In this document: positions 21,501-30,401 of the stretch, piece by piece
How the letters are laid out: the number at the start of each line of letters is the position of its first letter
Numbering within the stretch: the stretch's first letter is position 1
NCBI RefSeq assembly: GCF_026262505.1
Contig: NC_067207.1
Location: 12,678,082-12,742,081, forward strand
From: Trichomonas vaginalis G3
Lineage: Eukaryota > Parabasalia > Trichomonadida > Trichomonadidae
Length of the DNA stretch: 64,000 nt
Direction of reading: 5' to 3'
Notes under the pieces: model-generated
What the model was told of the DNA's origin: nothing
The model's database searches: none
What the model saw: the letters and a program-made list of their open reading frames with translations, nothing else
Translations under genes and position numbers: made by a program

Positions 21501-22466
21501 TGTTCGATTTTTGCAGCTTGTAAACGATTAATTGTATAAAGTAATTGATATTAGCACGACATAACTGAATAATTCTAATATTGAAATCAAAAGCCCTTAA
21601 AATATCATGATATTTTAATTTCATAACAAATCTAGGAGACTATTTGATGAAAACATATCCGATGTGGGTTTTTGTTGTATTATATAACTTGTTATTGACT
21701 TCTTAGCTTTCCAAATTTTTTTCGATAATGAGAAAACGAATGAAAAATCAACATTTGGTCCATTTAAAATTTGATTTGTTTACATTTTTTTTACTTTTTG
21801 AATTTCAATTTATATTTTCCTCAAGAAATACTTTAGATTTTAAGAAACTAAATCATATAATCTACTAAGAAAATATATTAAATCCTATAATACTCAAAGT
21901 TTTGTGATAAATCCGATCTTTTTTATTTTACTTTTATTATGTTTTTGCAAACTTAAGGTCCTCACTAGGTAAAACATAATACTCTTTGAAGTTAAGTATT
22001 TTCACAAAGAGAGGACCAACAATATCAAAAGATTGAATAAAGATTTGTATTATTTTATTTATTTTTAAGAACATGTTTAAGAACCCTCATTATCTCCACG
22101 AATATTGCATATTTTTCTATTCTAAGACCACCAAAATTACGTTTTAATATAGAAAATAACATATTTATGTGATGCTAAAGTCGAAGTCCTTAAAAAATTA
22201 GTGTTAAACATCCATTTATTACAAAATTGAAGAAATATGTAAAATATAACACATAATTTAGTTATTTGACTCAATTATTAGTTATGCAATATCAGTTGTG
22301 TTTATATCTGCGTTATATCACGAGATGCATTGAATTGTCATAATTAGATCACCGTAAATCTTATCAATTTTTGATACACTTCCGGTGAAAAATTTAGCCT
22401 TGACAATAGGATGAAATATATTGTAAAAAAATAAATTTTAGATTTTGAAGTTTATCATTTCGAATA

Positions 22467-23651
22467 ATGAAATATAAACAATACAAATTTTCTGTCGTTT
22501 CGAGATTCATAAATGATCGGAATCTTCCAGCTCCGACTGAAATAGAACTTTCGGAAGCTAATTTTCAAGACGAATCTTCTTTATTAAGATTTATTTTGGA
22601 TATCCCTAAGGATTTAAGCTTTTCCATTGACTCATATTCAATGAATCTTTTGATACATTTCATTATCGAGCAATCTACACAAAATGAAACAATATTAAAA
22701 TTCACAATTCAAAATATCACTTCTTCGAATATCTTTCAAATAGATTTGATACTACTGGAAAATTTATTCGAATATTTATCGCATTATATTAACCAGATTT
22801 TTTTCATTTTTTCATTAAAATTAATTCATTTTAAAGCTTTAGATAACATACAATACCTTTATTTATCAACATTTTCCGATCAATATGATGAGATATTACG
22901 TTTCATAAGCAGCAGTGACAATTCTCTCTATATCATCGATACATTTATTGCTTTGATTAAAAACAATATTCTTGACGTTGAATTCTTCCAAAACGCAGTT
23001 TTACTCAAGAAAGAAATTTTTTCTAGTATTATTGAGTACGAAAATCAATATTCAACTTATGCAATTGCAAATTTCTTTACAAAATTATTAAAATATTACC
23101 CAGGATATGCAACTGCTCTTCCATGTTCGGATATACTAATATCAAATTATTTCAACTTTTTTAATGACGTGAATTCAATTATAAATAACGAAGATTTTGT
23201 TTATCTTCTCAAATTTATAGTTTTATTTTATAAAGCAGTCGATATAACATCTGAGATGGCTTTAGAATTCATAAAAACACTTGAAATTCTGCGAAGTCTT
23301 TCTCCTCACTATTCATTTACAGAGTATGTAGTTCAGGGGTATTATTGTGTACTTCCTCTTATACCCATGCAAATTTCATCTACCGATTTTTTAAATTCAC
23401 ATGAATTTTTAATTAATTATGCAATTGAGAATTCAAATCTTCACAAATATTTGAAATTATATTCCAGATGTTTCCGCAGATTTGATAGCGATGAAATATT
23501 CAAAAATGTTTTTCATATCTTAAACCTTGTAGAAGTTACAACAGAATATTTATCAGAAAATCAGGATCTTTCTGAGAAACAGATCTTTATTTGCAACGAT
23601 ATCCTAACGAGGGTTAATTTAATTTTTATTTTTTATTTCAAGTTTGAGTAA
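22467..23651 (+). CDS. Unknown helical protein carried inside the MULE
   Basis: This 394-residue protein starts at ATG 22467, preceded by an initiator-like TCATTTCG. It opens with a short conserved-looking segment (MKYKQYKFSVVSRFINDR) and continues with Leu/Ile/Phe-rich amphipathic helices of the kind found in armadillo/HEAT-like solenoids. No specific family is recognised. The last eleven codons run antisense through the 3' end of the HP1-like gene, so its natural C-terminus may have been cut and replaced. It could be a captured host gene fragment carried as a passenger, or a component of the element. Confidence 0.6.
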   Translation: MKYKQYKFSVVSRFINDRNLPAPTEIELSEANFQDESSLLRFILDIPKDLSFSIDSYSMNLLIHFIIEQSTQNETILKFTIQNITSSNIFQIDLILLENLFEYLSHYINQIFFIFSLKLIHFKALDNIQYLYLSTFSDQYDEILRFISSSDNSLYIIDTFIALIKNNILDVEFFQNAVLLKKEIFSSIIEYENQYSTYAIANFFTKLLKYYPGYATALPCSDILISNYFNFFNDVNSIINNEDFVYLLKFIVLFYKAVDITSEMALEFIKTLEILRSLSPHYSFTEYVVQGYYCVLPLIPMQISSTDFLNSHEFLINYAIENSNLHKYLKLYSRCFRRFDSDEIFKNVFHILNLVEVTTEYLSENQDLSEKQIFICNDILTRVNLIFIFYFKFE

Positions 23652-23975
23652 ACTTTCAAGATAATCTATATAAGCCTTTTGATGTTCTTCATCTAGATTC
23701 TTGTTTAATATGTGATGAATTTGATTTTTTTTTGAAAATTCAAGATAAAATTCTTTTTTATCTTGATCAACAACATGAACAATTCGAGTACAGCGTAACA
23801 TTTCATCAATATTTTCTGTTTTCTTCGTTTCTAGATATTTTTCAAATATTTCTTGCGGAATCTCATTTTGATATACCCATTTATTTTTTTCCGGATGCTG
23901 ATCTTTGTACTTAACGAAATATTGCTTGACTATTCGCTCAGAAACAACATATTCGATCTCTTTTCTCTTTCTCAT
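23619..23975 (-). CDS. Compact HP1-like protein (chromodomain plus chromoshadow-like domain)
   Basis: This 118-residue protein starts at ATG 23975, with an initiator-like TCACA about 14 nt upstream on the coding strand. Residues 8-50 align by eye with chromodomains: EYVVSERI, then YFVKYKDQHPEKNKWVYQNE and IFEKYLE, matching the pattern EYxVExI..YLVKWKG..NTWEP..F. Of the methyl-lysine cage, Tyr9 is present and Tyr23 replaces Trp; the third aromatic is not evident. Residues 60-114 resemble a chromoshadow domain: TRIVHVVDQDKKEFYLEF, ending AYIDYLESLLKLE like VIAFYEERLTW. There is almost no hinge. HP1 proteins bind H3K9-methyl nucleosomes and dimerise through the shadow domain. Here the gene sits inside a transposon, divergent from the transposase. 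It overlaps the end of the 394-aa gene by 33 nt. Confidence 0.65.
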   Translation of the reverse strand: MRKRKEIEYVVSERIVKQYFVKYKDQHPEKNKWVYQNEIPQEIFEKYLETKKTENIDEMLRCTRIVHVVDQDKKEFYLEFSKKNQIHHILNKNLDEEHQKAYIDYLESLLKLEIKNKN

Positions 23976-24199
23976 TGAATATTTGTGACACTTTTGAATT
24001 CAATCAAATCAAAAATATTTGAAATTGCTAGAATTTTTTTCTTTCTCATGAATATTTGAAATGACTCAAAAGGAAAACTCGTTCGATTCAATTCAATTTT
24101 GAATCAGAATTTTTTAAGGACCAATAAATCAAATTATGTTAAGAAAATCTTTTTTTAACTCAGAGTATCAAAAGTACGTTAAACCTTCAATTTTATCTC
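23976..24199. promoter_or_regulatory. Divergent promoter region inside the MULE
   Basis: This 224-bp gap separates the HP1-like gene (minus) from the transposase (plus). It contains a TCACA initiator for the minus gene near 23988; the plus gene is preceded by TTATCTC directly before its ATG. The two genes could share control, by position only. Confidence 0.4.
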
Positions 24200-25090
24200 A
24201 TGTCGGAAAGCGAACCGACAATAGTGGAAGAGAATCAAACTATATCAGTATCCATCCAAGCTATTGTTGATGAAGAAAAAGGAGATGGAGCTGATATGCT
24301 GGATTTAATTCAAAATGAATTGAATTCCCGTAAAAAATTGAAATATAGAATGGAAATACCTGAAAATTCCCCAATTCCAATTCTCAAGGAAAGATATAGC
24401 AAATTAAAATTTACAGATCCTACAGAAGCTGCTATATTTATTGCAAAAGATTCATATAATTCTTTTTATCCATTAAATTTTGAGCAAGGAAAAAAGTTTC
24501 GTTGTCCTAACTGCCAATTTTGCATGGAGCTTGTAAAGACTCATGAAAATGGTCAACTTTTCTTCATTCCAGTAATTAAACACGAGCATAGAGCAAAGCA
24601 ATGCAAGCCGAGTAACAATATACCAAAAATTCTTAAGTTGCAAGCAGGAAAAAAAGTCTATGAATTAGCAAATTCTGATAATGTTCCTCAATGCAAAGAA
24701 ATTTTTGCAAAAGAATTGAATATTCCCAATGCAACTTATACGATGTTCCATAATATAGTAAATAAACTTAAAGGAACCACAAAAGGGGATAGAATTCAAT
24801 CTTACAATTATTTCTCAACAATTTTTTCAATCATAAACAAAATCGAACAAGGATTCTGCGAAATGATTTTAGTTAAAGAAGTTAACAATGAAATTGAATT
24901 GCATACATTTAAGAAAGGTGATGAATTACCTGAAAATTCAAAAGACTTTCAAATTTATTCATTTATTGTAATTCCTCCAATAACTCATTTTTACATGCAA
25001 ACACAAGCTTTTTGCGGAATAATTCAAATTGATGGAACGTTTTTATTTTGTATTAAAAAAGGAAACTTACTCATTATTGGGAGTATATAA
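24200..25090 (+). pseudogene. MULE transposase, N-terminal part (split gene)
   Basis: This 296-residue frame starts at ATG 24200. Residues about 95-140 hold a FLYWCH/FAR1-like zinc-binding region (FRCPNCQFCMEL ... KHEHRAKQC). Near the end lies IIQIDGTFLF, the first catalytic Asp of the DDE transposase domain. The frame stops where the nested element begins (TAAGAATTTCCG). The C-terminal part resumes at 27045 after the insertion. Compared with the related transposase at 57939-60674, roughly 20-25 residues between the two parts are missing, so the insertion was accompanied by a deletion. Confidence 0.75.
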
Positions 25091-25192
25091 GAATTTCCGA
25101 AAAGTGACACCCAAAAAGTGACACTTTCAATAGGGAGTAACACTTAAAAAGTGACAATTTAAAATTCACAATAAATAAAAATAATAAATTTT

Positions 25193-25762
25193 TTAGTCTA
25201 TTAAATTATTCTTTTCTTTGAAATCCTCTAAAAATTCTTCGAAATGTTCTAAAATATAATCTGGAGAATTATAACAAAATTCATTAATTTCTAACATATA
25301 CGTATCTAACAATTCATTTGGAATTTCAAACGATCTTAAATATGTAATTGAATTTTGTATCTTCTCATTTATTTGAGAAAGTTTTTCTTCAGCATTTTCC
25401 AATAAAAATCTTAATGGATTCAAATTGGCTTCTTGATTCTGAACAAAATTTAATACTTGGTATAAACGTGATTGAACTTCTCTTTTCAATTTTGTTTTAT
25501 AATCTGTCAATCGAGGCTCGCGAATTCTAATTGAAGGAATAAAACCTGTTTGAAGTAAATCGTTTTTAATACGATAAAAGTAATTGGGTGCAACTTCTTC
25601 TAAAAGATTTTTGACAAAAACATCAATTCTTTGATTTTTAACGCAGCCAAAATCGTGATATTTTATCTTTTTAAATAAAGATTCAGAAACGTTATTCACA
25701 ACGGTTAATTCATTTGGTCTGGCAGCGGCTATCCACATCATAGCCAACAATTCCTTATACAA
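25193..25762 (-). pseudogene. MULE transposase C-terminal remnant
   Basis: About 185 residues align by eye with the C-terminal part of the transposase at 57939-58934. ELTVVNNVSESLFKKIKY corresponds to LALTNNISESINKKIKY, which holds the catalytic Glu of the DDE triad. IPNELLDTYMLEINEFCYNS corresponds to IPMEIKLSILTQITEFGCNT. The N-terminal two thirds, with both catalytic Asp residues, are absent; the hairpin array begins exactly where the upstream coding region should be (MYKELLAMM is array sequence). No separate function is expected. Confidence 0.7.
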
Positions 25763-26745
25763 AATTCAAAAACTTGGGTGCAATCAGAACTGATTGCACC
25801 CAAGTTTTTGAACTTTCTTGAGGGAATTAAAGGGTGAGAGATTTATAGTCTATCTATATATCTCCCGCCCTCTAATTCCCTCCCTGACAGCGGGAAACTT
25901 TGTCTGAATGTTAAACTATTCAGACAAAGTTTCCCACTGTTTGCGAAGGAATTGTTGGCTATGATGTACTGATTCATGATCAGTACATCATAGCCAACAA
26001 TTCCTTATATAAAGTTCAAAAACTTGGGTGCAATCAGTTCTGATTGCACCCAAGTTTTTGAACTTTCTTGAGGGAATGGAAGAGTAAGAGGTATACATTA
26101 TGAATATATACCTCTTACCCTTCCATTCCCTCTCTGACAGCGGGAAACTTTGTCTGAATGTTAAACTATTCAGACAAAGTTTCCGCTGTCAGCGAAAGAA
26201 TTTTTCCATCTGGTGCATAGAGTGTGAATCTATGCACCAAATGGAGCAAGTCCCTCGCGAAATTGCCCAAACTTGCGTCGCATTTCAAAGATTGCGACCC
26301 AAATTTTGGCGATTTCTAGTAGAGATGGAGTATTTTGAGTCACTGACCTATATGCAGTGGCTCAAAGGGCTCCATCTCTACTTTGAAGCAAGGAAACTTT
26401 CCTCGAAATTTTGATAATTTGAAGAAAGTTTTCAAGCAATTAACAAAGGATTACTCGCTATGAGGTAAAAATTCTAGATTTTCACCTCATAGCGAGAGCT
26501 TCCCTTTCATTGCTTGAAAACTTTCCCCAGCTTCAAAATTGGGGAAAGGGCTGTAAAGTCGACTCCGATACCAGCAGGTACCAGAGTATTTAAAAGAGAA
26601 GCCCTCGTACGAGTTTCTATGAAGACCTTCTCATTCAAGAAGATCTTAATAGAAAATCGTACGAGGGCATTGGAAACTCGCGTCTGGTACATGTTGGTAC
26701 CAGAGTGTTTGAGATTTGAAGACTCTGGTACTAACATGTACCAGA
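25740..26745. repeat. Hairpin array 1: consecutive hairpins with 62.5-bp centre spacing
   Basis: Thirteen hairpins follow one another with centres at about 25788, 25851, 25913, 25976, 26038, 26101, 26163, 26225, 26287, 26350, 26413, 26475 and 26534. Spacing is 62-63 bp throughout, with about 60 for the last step. Two further hairpins centre at about 26634 and 26714. The best stems are 28 bp perfect with a 5-nt loop (25946-25973 / 25979-26006) and 27 bp with a 2-nt loop (26011-26037 / 26040-26066). The first three hairpins recur 250 bp later (four spacings). Most other arms are unrelated in sequence. Later hairpins have 4-5 mismatches per stem, so the right end looks older. Frames through it are chance. 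Confidence 0.85.
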
Positions 26746-27044
26746 ATTTATGATGAATTTAAGATGGACCATTATAAAATGGTAGCGGTTTGTTTCAAAA
26801 AAATTTAGATGAGATTTGCATAGATATAGATTATATGATTTATACATATGAAAAATAATATATAAAAATATAATTTGGAGATAATTATGTAAATAATATT
26901 TTAAATATTTGAATTTGAGGTATAATTTTATAGTAAAATATATTATAAAGAGTATTTATATAAATATTGTAAAATAATATAAGTAATAAAAATTGAGACC
27001 CCCTCCCTGTTTTTGATGTTTTGTCACTTTTTCGGTAATTCTTA

Positions 27045-28124
27045 TTGTTTCTAACAATTAAGGATATGCTCACTAAATTGAAATCTTTTATTCCACCAAG
27101 CAGATTCAAGAATATTTATTCCGATCAAGGTCCGGCAATTATAGCTGCTGTTAGAGAATCAGGCTTTTCTTGCGATCATAAATTTTGCTTACGTCATTTT
27201 GCAACAAAAAGGGAATACATCAATGTCTATTCCGAAATTGTTGAAGTCGCTTACGCAGACCATCCTCAAAAACGAATTGACTTGATTAAAAAGTTAGAAA
27301 CTCGTTTACAAGAGGAATATCCAAACCGCGAAAATAATCAGGATCTCTTTAAGTACTTAGATAGTATTAACCCATTTGAAGGATTCGCTGACTACACCGC
27401 TGGCATACTCACAACATCTCTTATTGAATCCCTTAATGCCGAAATTAAAGATAAATGGGATACATATGAACCCGCCGAACTAATTATCCGTCTCATTGAA
27501 CATGAATTCAATCTTGTTAAAAATGTTTTAACAGGTGATTTTAAATCAGATAATATTATCAAAAATCTAAATGAAACTTTGAAACATTCAGATATGTTTA
27601 GCTCGGTATTATATGATCCAATTCAAGAATTATATTATGCAACTTTTGGTCGCTATACATATTGCGTAAAAATTATGTCAGATTCACAATATTCATGCAC
27701 ATGTAAGCACATCGAATTATACGGATTACCTTGTATTCATGTAATCGCCGTATTGAATCACTTTTCGAACAAAAATCTTCTTAAAAATTTGAATGATGCA
27801 GTTCATGCTCGCTTCAAATGTTCAGAGTTTATGACTCCTGTGGAAGATTTAATGAAATTTTATGTTGACCAAGCATCTTTAAAAATTCCCGGAATAAATT
27901 TCAACCTGGGAGAGATTGAAAAATTAAGGGGAAAAGGACTAGGATTAAAGCATTTTACGAAAAGTGATGCTGTGTTGTTAGTTATTTATTTACTTTTTTT
28001 AATATTTTTTAAAAAAATAAAAGAAAATTCAAATAATTTTGTATCTCCCATGATATATCGACCCACGAGTACTAATGTGGCTATAATTAGAGATTGCAAC
28101 TCTATTATGATCATAGTCCGGTGA
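27045..28124 (+). pseudogene. MULE transposase, C-terminal part (split gene)
   Basis: This is the continuation of the transposase begun at 24200. FKNIYSDQGPAIIAAV carries the second catalytic Asp. HKFCLRHF is the CxxH motif typical of MULE transposases. LTTSLIESLNAEIK provides the Glu. Around residues 225-250 of this frame is a SWIM zinc finger (SCTCKHIELYGLPCIHV, CxC...CxH), which many MULE transposases carry at the C-terminus. The frame has no ATG start of its own near the beginning; it is the downstream half of a gene broken by the element at 25088-27045. Confidence 0.75.
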
Positions 28125-29151
28125 TATACAATAAGATTCAAATTTTGAAAGAATTAAATTAATAAAATCCCGGTGAAAAAAATAAAAACAGCTTCTAAAA
28201 GTATAGTTATCTTAAAATACGAACTTTAACACAAGTTTTTTGATCCAATAGAAAATTGAATTCTTTGAATAAATAAAATATTTTATGTATTAACATATTA
28301 AATTTCCTAATTATTTTTTCTTCTTGGGAAAATTTTTGAATTCGAATAGAAAATTCAATAAATTGAAATTGGGTTGAAAGAATTCTCCATATTAACTTGT
28401 CATATATTTCAGATCATATAAATTAAGTTAATTAAATTTTTTAAAAACCTTAATAGGATAAAAAAAAGAATTTACACTCTCTCACTTTGAAAACGTAGAA
28501 AATGCCAATCTATTGGTATACATTTTAGTTTTGTTAAGTTTACAAAACGATTACTCTAGATTTTAAAGATTTATCAAGAATTTAGAGAATATCCTTCTCA
28601 AAACAACTTCAATAGCGAAGGATTAGTATTGAATCGGATTTGTAACATAATTATAGTACATTACAATACAATTTCTCCGACTTTTAAATATTTTTGAAAT
28701 ATTTACAAAATATGCTCTTTCTATCATCGATACTTTAATACAGAGCAAATTTAGTAAATGTCATCACGTTATTTTTTCATAAATCGTTTTCGAACTTTTG
28801 AAATATTTATTTTAAACCAGTTTTCTACATTTAATATGTGAATTATATCAAAAGTAGATGGGCGATACTTGTAAATCTATTTAAACTATTAGTTTGCTAT
28901 TATTGAAGAACTTTATAATTTTTTTTTCTTATGTATGGAATTAAAGATAATTTTGCCGATTCCAACTGGTTTTTCTATATGAGTTAAATATGCCAAGTGA
29001 AATTGGACTTGCCAATATTGTAAATTGAAGTATGGACTATATATCGATTTTCATTGATTGATGAATAACTCGGAGTAATGTAATTGTTGATAATGAAAAA
29101 TAGTTTTCAATTGCTGGTAAGGGCCAATGTATGTTCAATAGCTCCGAAAGC
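28125..29151. other. Right non-coding part of the MULE
   Basis: This is AT-rich sequence between the transposase end and the right terminal repeat. I recognise nothing else in it. Confidence 0.4.
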
Positions 29152-29233
29152 AAAAAATGCACGTTTAGAAAAAGACGATAACGATTAAATTACAAAATCG
29201 ATAACGACGACGATTAAATTACAAAATCAATAA
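29152..29233. repeat. Right terminal inverted repeat of the 8.44-kb element
   Basis: It is the reverse complement of 20804-20885 with about one substitution (CAATAA in place of CGATAA at the outer edge). AAATTTGAGG follows at 29240-29249 as the target duplication. Confidence 0.85.
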
Positions 29234-29452
29234 TGACCCAAATTTGAGGCTATAAATAATATTGACAAACCGTCTGAAAACATTCAATATGACACTTTTA
29301 TGATTTTTATCAACTCTCCACATCGGCTCTTTTAAAATATTTTGAAATTTTAATAAGTGTATGAATCTACGCATCTTTGATCGAAGTTTTTTGAACCATT
29401 CTGAATTTTTTGAATTAAACTTCTTTCAGATTTCGTTTGAACCTCTGTGAAT

Positions 29453-29875
29453 ATGGCATCACTCGATTTCTGCACCAACCAAGATAATAGCGATGAGAAT
29501 ATAAACCCAGAAAGTATAGAACTTGAAGTTTTCTTAGAATCCAATAAATTGTATATCAGATCAAAAATGAACGACATTCCTGTCTTCGAAATCGAAGGGG
29601 ACTATACAGATCCAATAATAGAAGGAATTATTCAAGCTATTCAGACTGGAACACTTAATGATAAAATTTTGGAATTGCTTGATGGCTTTTCAGCCATAGC
29701 CAATATATCCTGCGTTAAGTGCACAGTTAATGATGATCGTCCTAATCAAAATCACGTCACTACACTTTATCTGCATCGTAATCAGATCCAGGAAAACGTC
29801 TTCCGTTCTGTGATCTCGGTTGCATCACCTTGTTTGATTCTTAACAATTCTAATAATACTAAACTTTGTTATTAA
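29453..29875 (+). CDS. Hypothetical 140-aa protein
   Basis: The ATG at 29453 (MASLDFCTNQDNSDEN) is preferred over the GTG two codons upstream. The protein has an acidic N-terminus and then alternating strand/helix-like segments (IELEVFLESNKLYIRSK, VFEIEGDYTDPIIEGIIQAI). Cysteines occur at C-V-K-C near the middle. No family is recognised. The coding look (codon bias, balanced composition) favours a real gene. It lies just outside the right end of the MULE. Confidence 0.55.
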   Translation: MASLDFCTNQDNSDENINPESIELEVFLESNKLYIRSKMNDIPVFEIEGDYTDPIIEGIIQAIQTGTLNDKILELLDGFSAIANISCVKCTVNDDRPNQNHVTTLYLHRNQIQENVFRSVISVASPCLILNNSNNTKLCY

Positions 29876-30401
29876 TTTTTGTCGTCTAAAAATTTATTGT
29901 TTCATTTTTTTATTTGTTCTAATCCCATTCATAAATATACCATATTTGGATATACAAGTAAATGTCGATCATTCTTATTGATTGAGAAATCAGATATATG
30001 ATGAGTTTGGATTGAGCATAGTTTGATTAGGTAAATTTTGATTTCAGATATAAGATATCAATTTTGATTTCAAAGGTATATTTATTTTCGGTATGAAATT
30101 ATGTTCATTATAAAAAGATATTATAGCTGATTTTTCAAATAAGCATCAAAACTATTAACTTCGCCTAAATCTTCATTGTCAAGCTAAGTAAAAAAGAACC
30201 ATTAATTCCAAATTTCCTGATCAATTAAGGATTTATTTGCAGAAAACGCTGAAAGATTACGAAGAAAAAAAAAATATTCATGAGTTAAAAATTGAATGCA
30301 TTTTCAGCAATAATATATATTTCTAAATGATTATCAAATTTAAGCGATTTTTAAAGTATGATTTGAAGTATCGAAACGATTATTTTTCATATAAAACTAA
30401 C

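Larger units (their letters stand above)
25088..27045. mobile_element. Nested element with TIRs, carrying a transposase remnant and hairpin array 1
   Basis: The left end TAAGAATTTCCGAAAAGTGA (25088-25107) recurs inverted at about 27022-27045 as TTTTTCGGTAATTCTTA, a roughly 22-bp terminal repeat. The left end then shows two more AAAAAGTGACA copies within 90 bp. No target duplication is visible, and the host transposase lacks a short segment at the site, consistent with a deletion on or after insertion. Contents are a minus-strand transposase C-terminal remnant (25193-25762) and the hairpin array (about 25740-26745), then AT-rich filler. Confidence 0.65.
20800..29239. mobile_element. 8.44-kb MULE-type transposon with long TIRs and 10-bp TSD
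   Basis: An 82-bp segment at 20804-20885 recurs inverted at 29152-29233 with about one mismatch. Each terminal repeat contains two tandem copies of TTATCGATTTTGTAATTTAA. AAATTTGAGG stands immediately outside on both sides (20790-20799 and 29240-29249), a perfect 10-bp target duplication, which is within the range typical of Mutator-like elements. Inside are, in order: a 394-aa gene (plus), an HP1-like gene (minus), and a MULE transposase (plus) split by a second element at 25088-27045. The intact ends and exact duplication argue for recent insertion, though the transposase is now broken. Confidence 0.8.

Noticed and set aside
26100-26753. Open frames of 76-104 codons on both strands in hairpin array 1
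   Set aside because: They run across hairpin arms and loops, are mirrored on the opposite strand by the palindromes, and have no domain or initiator.
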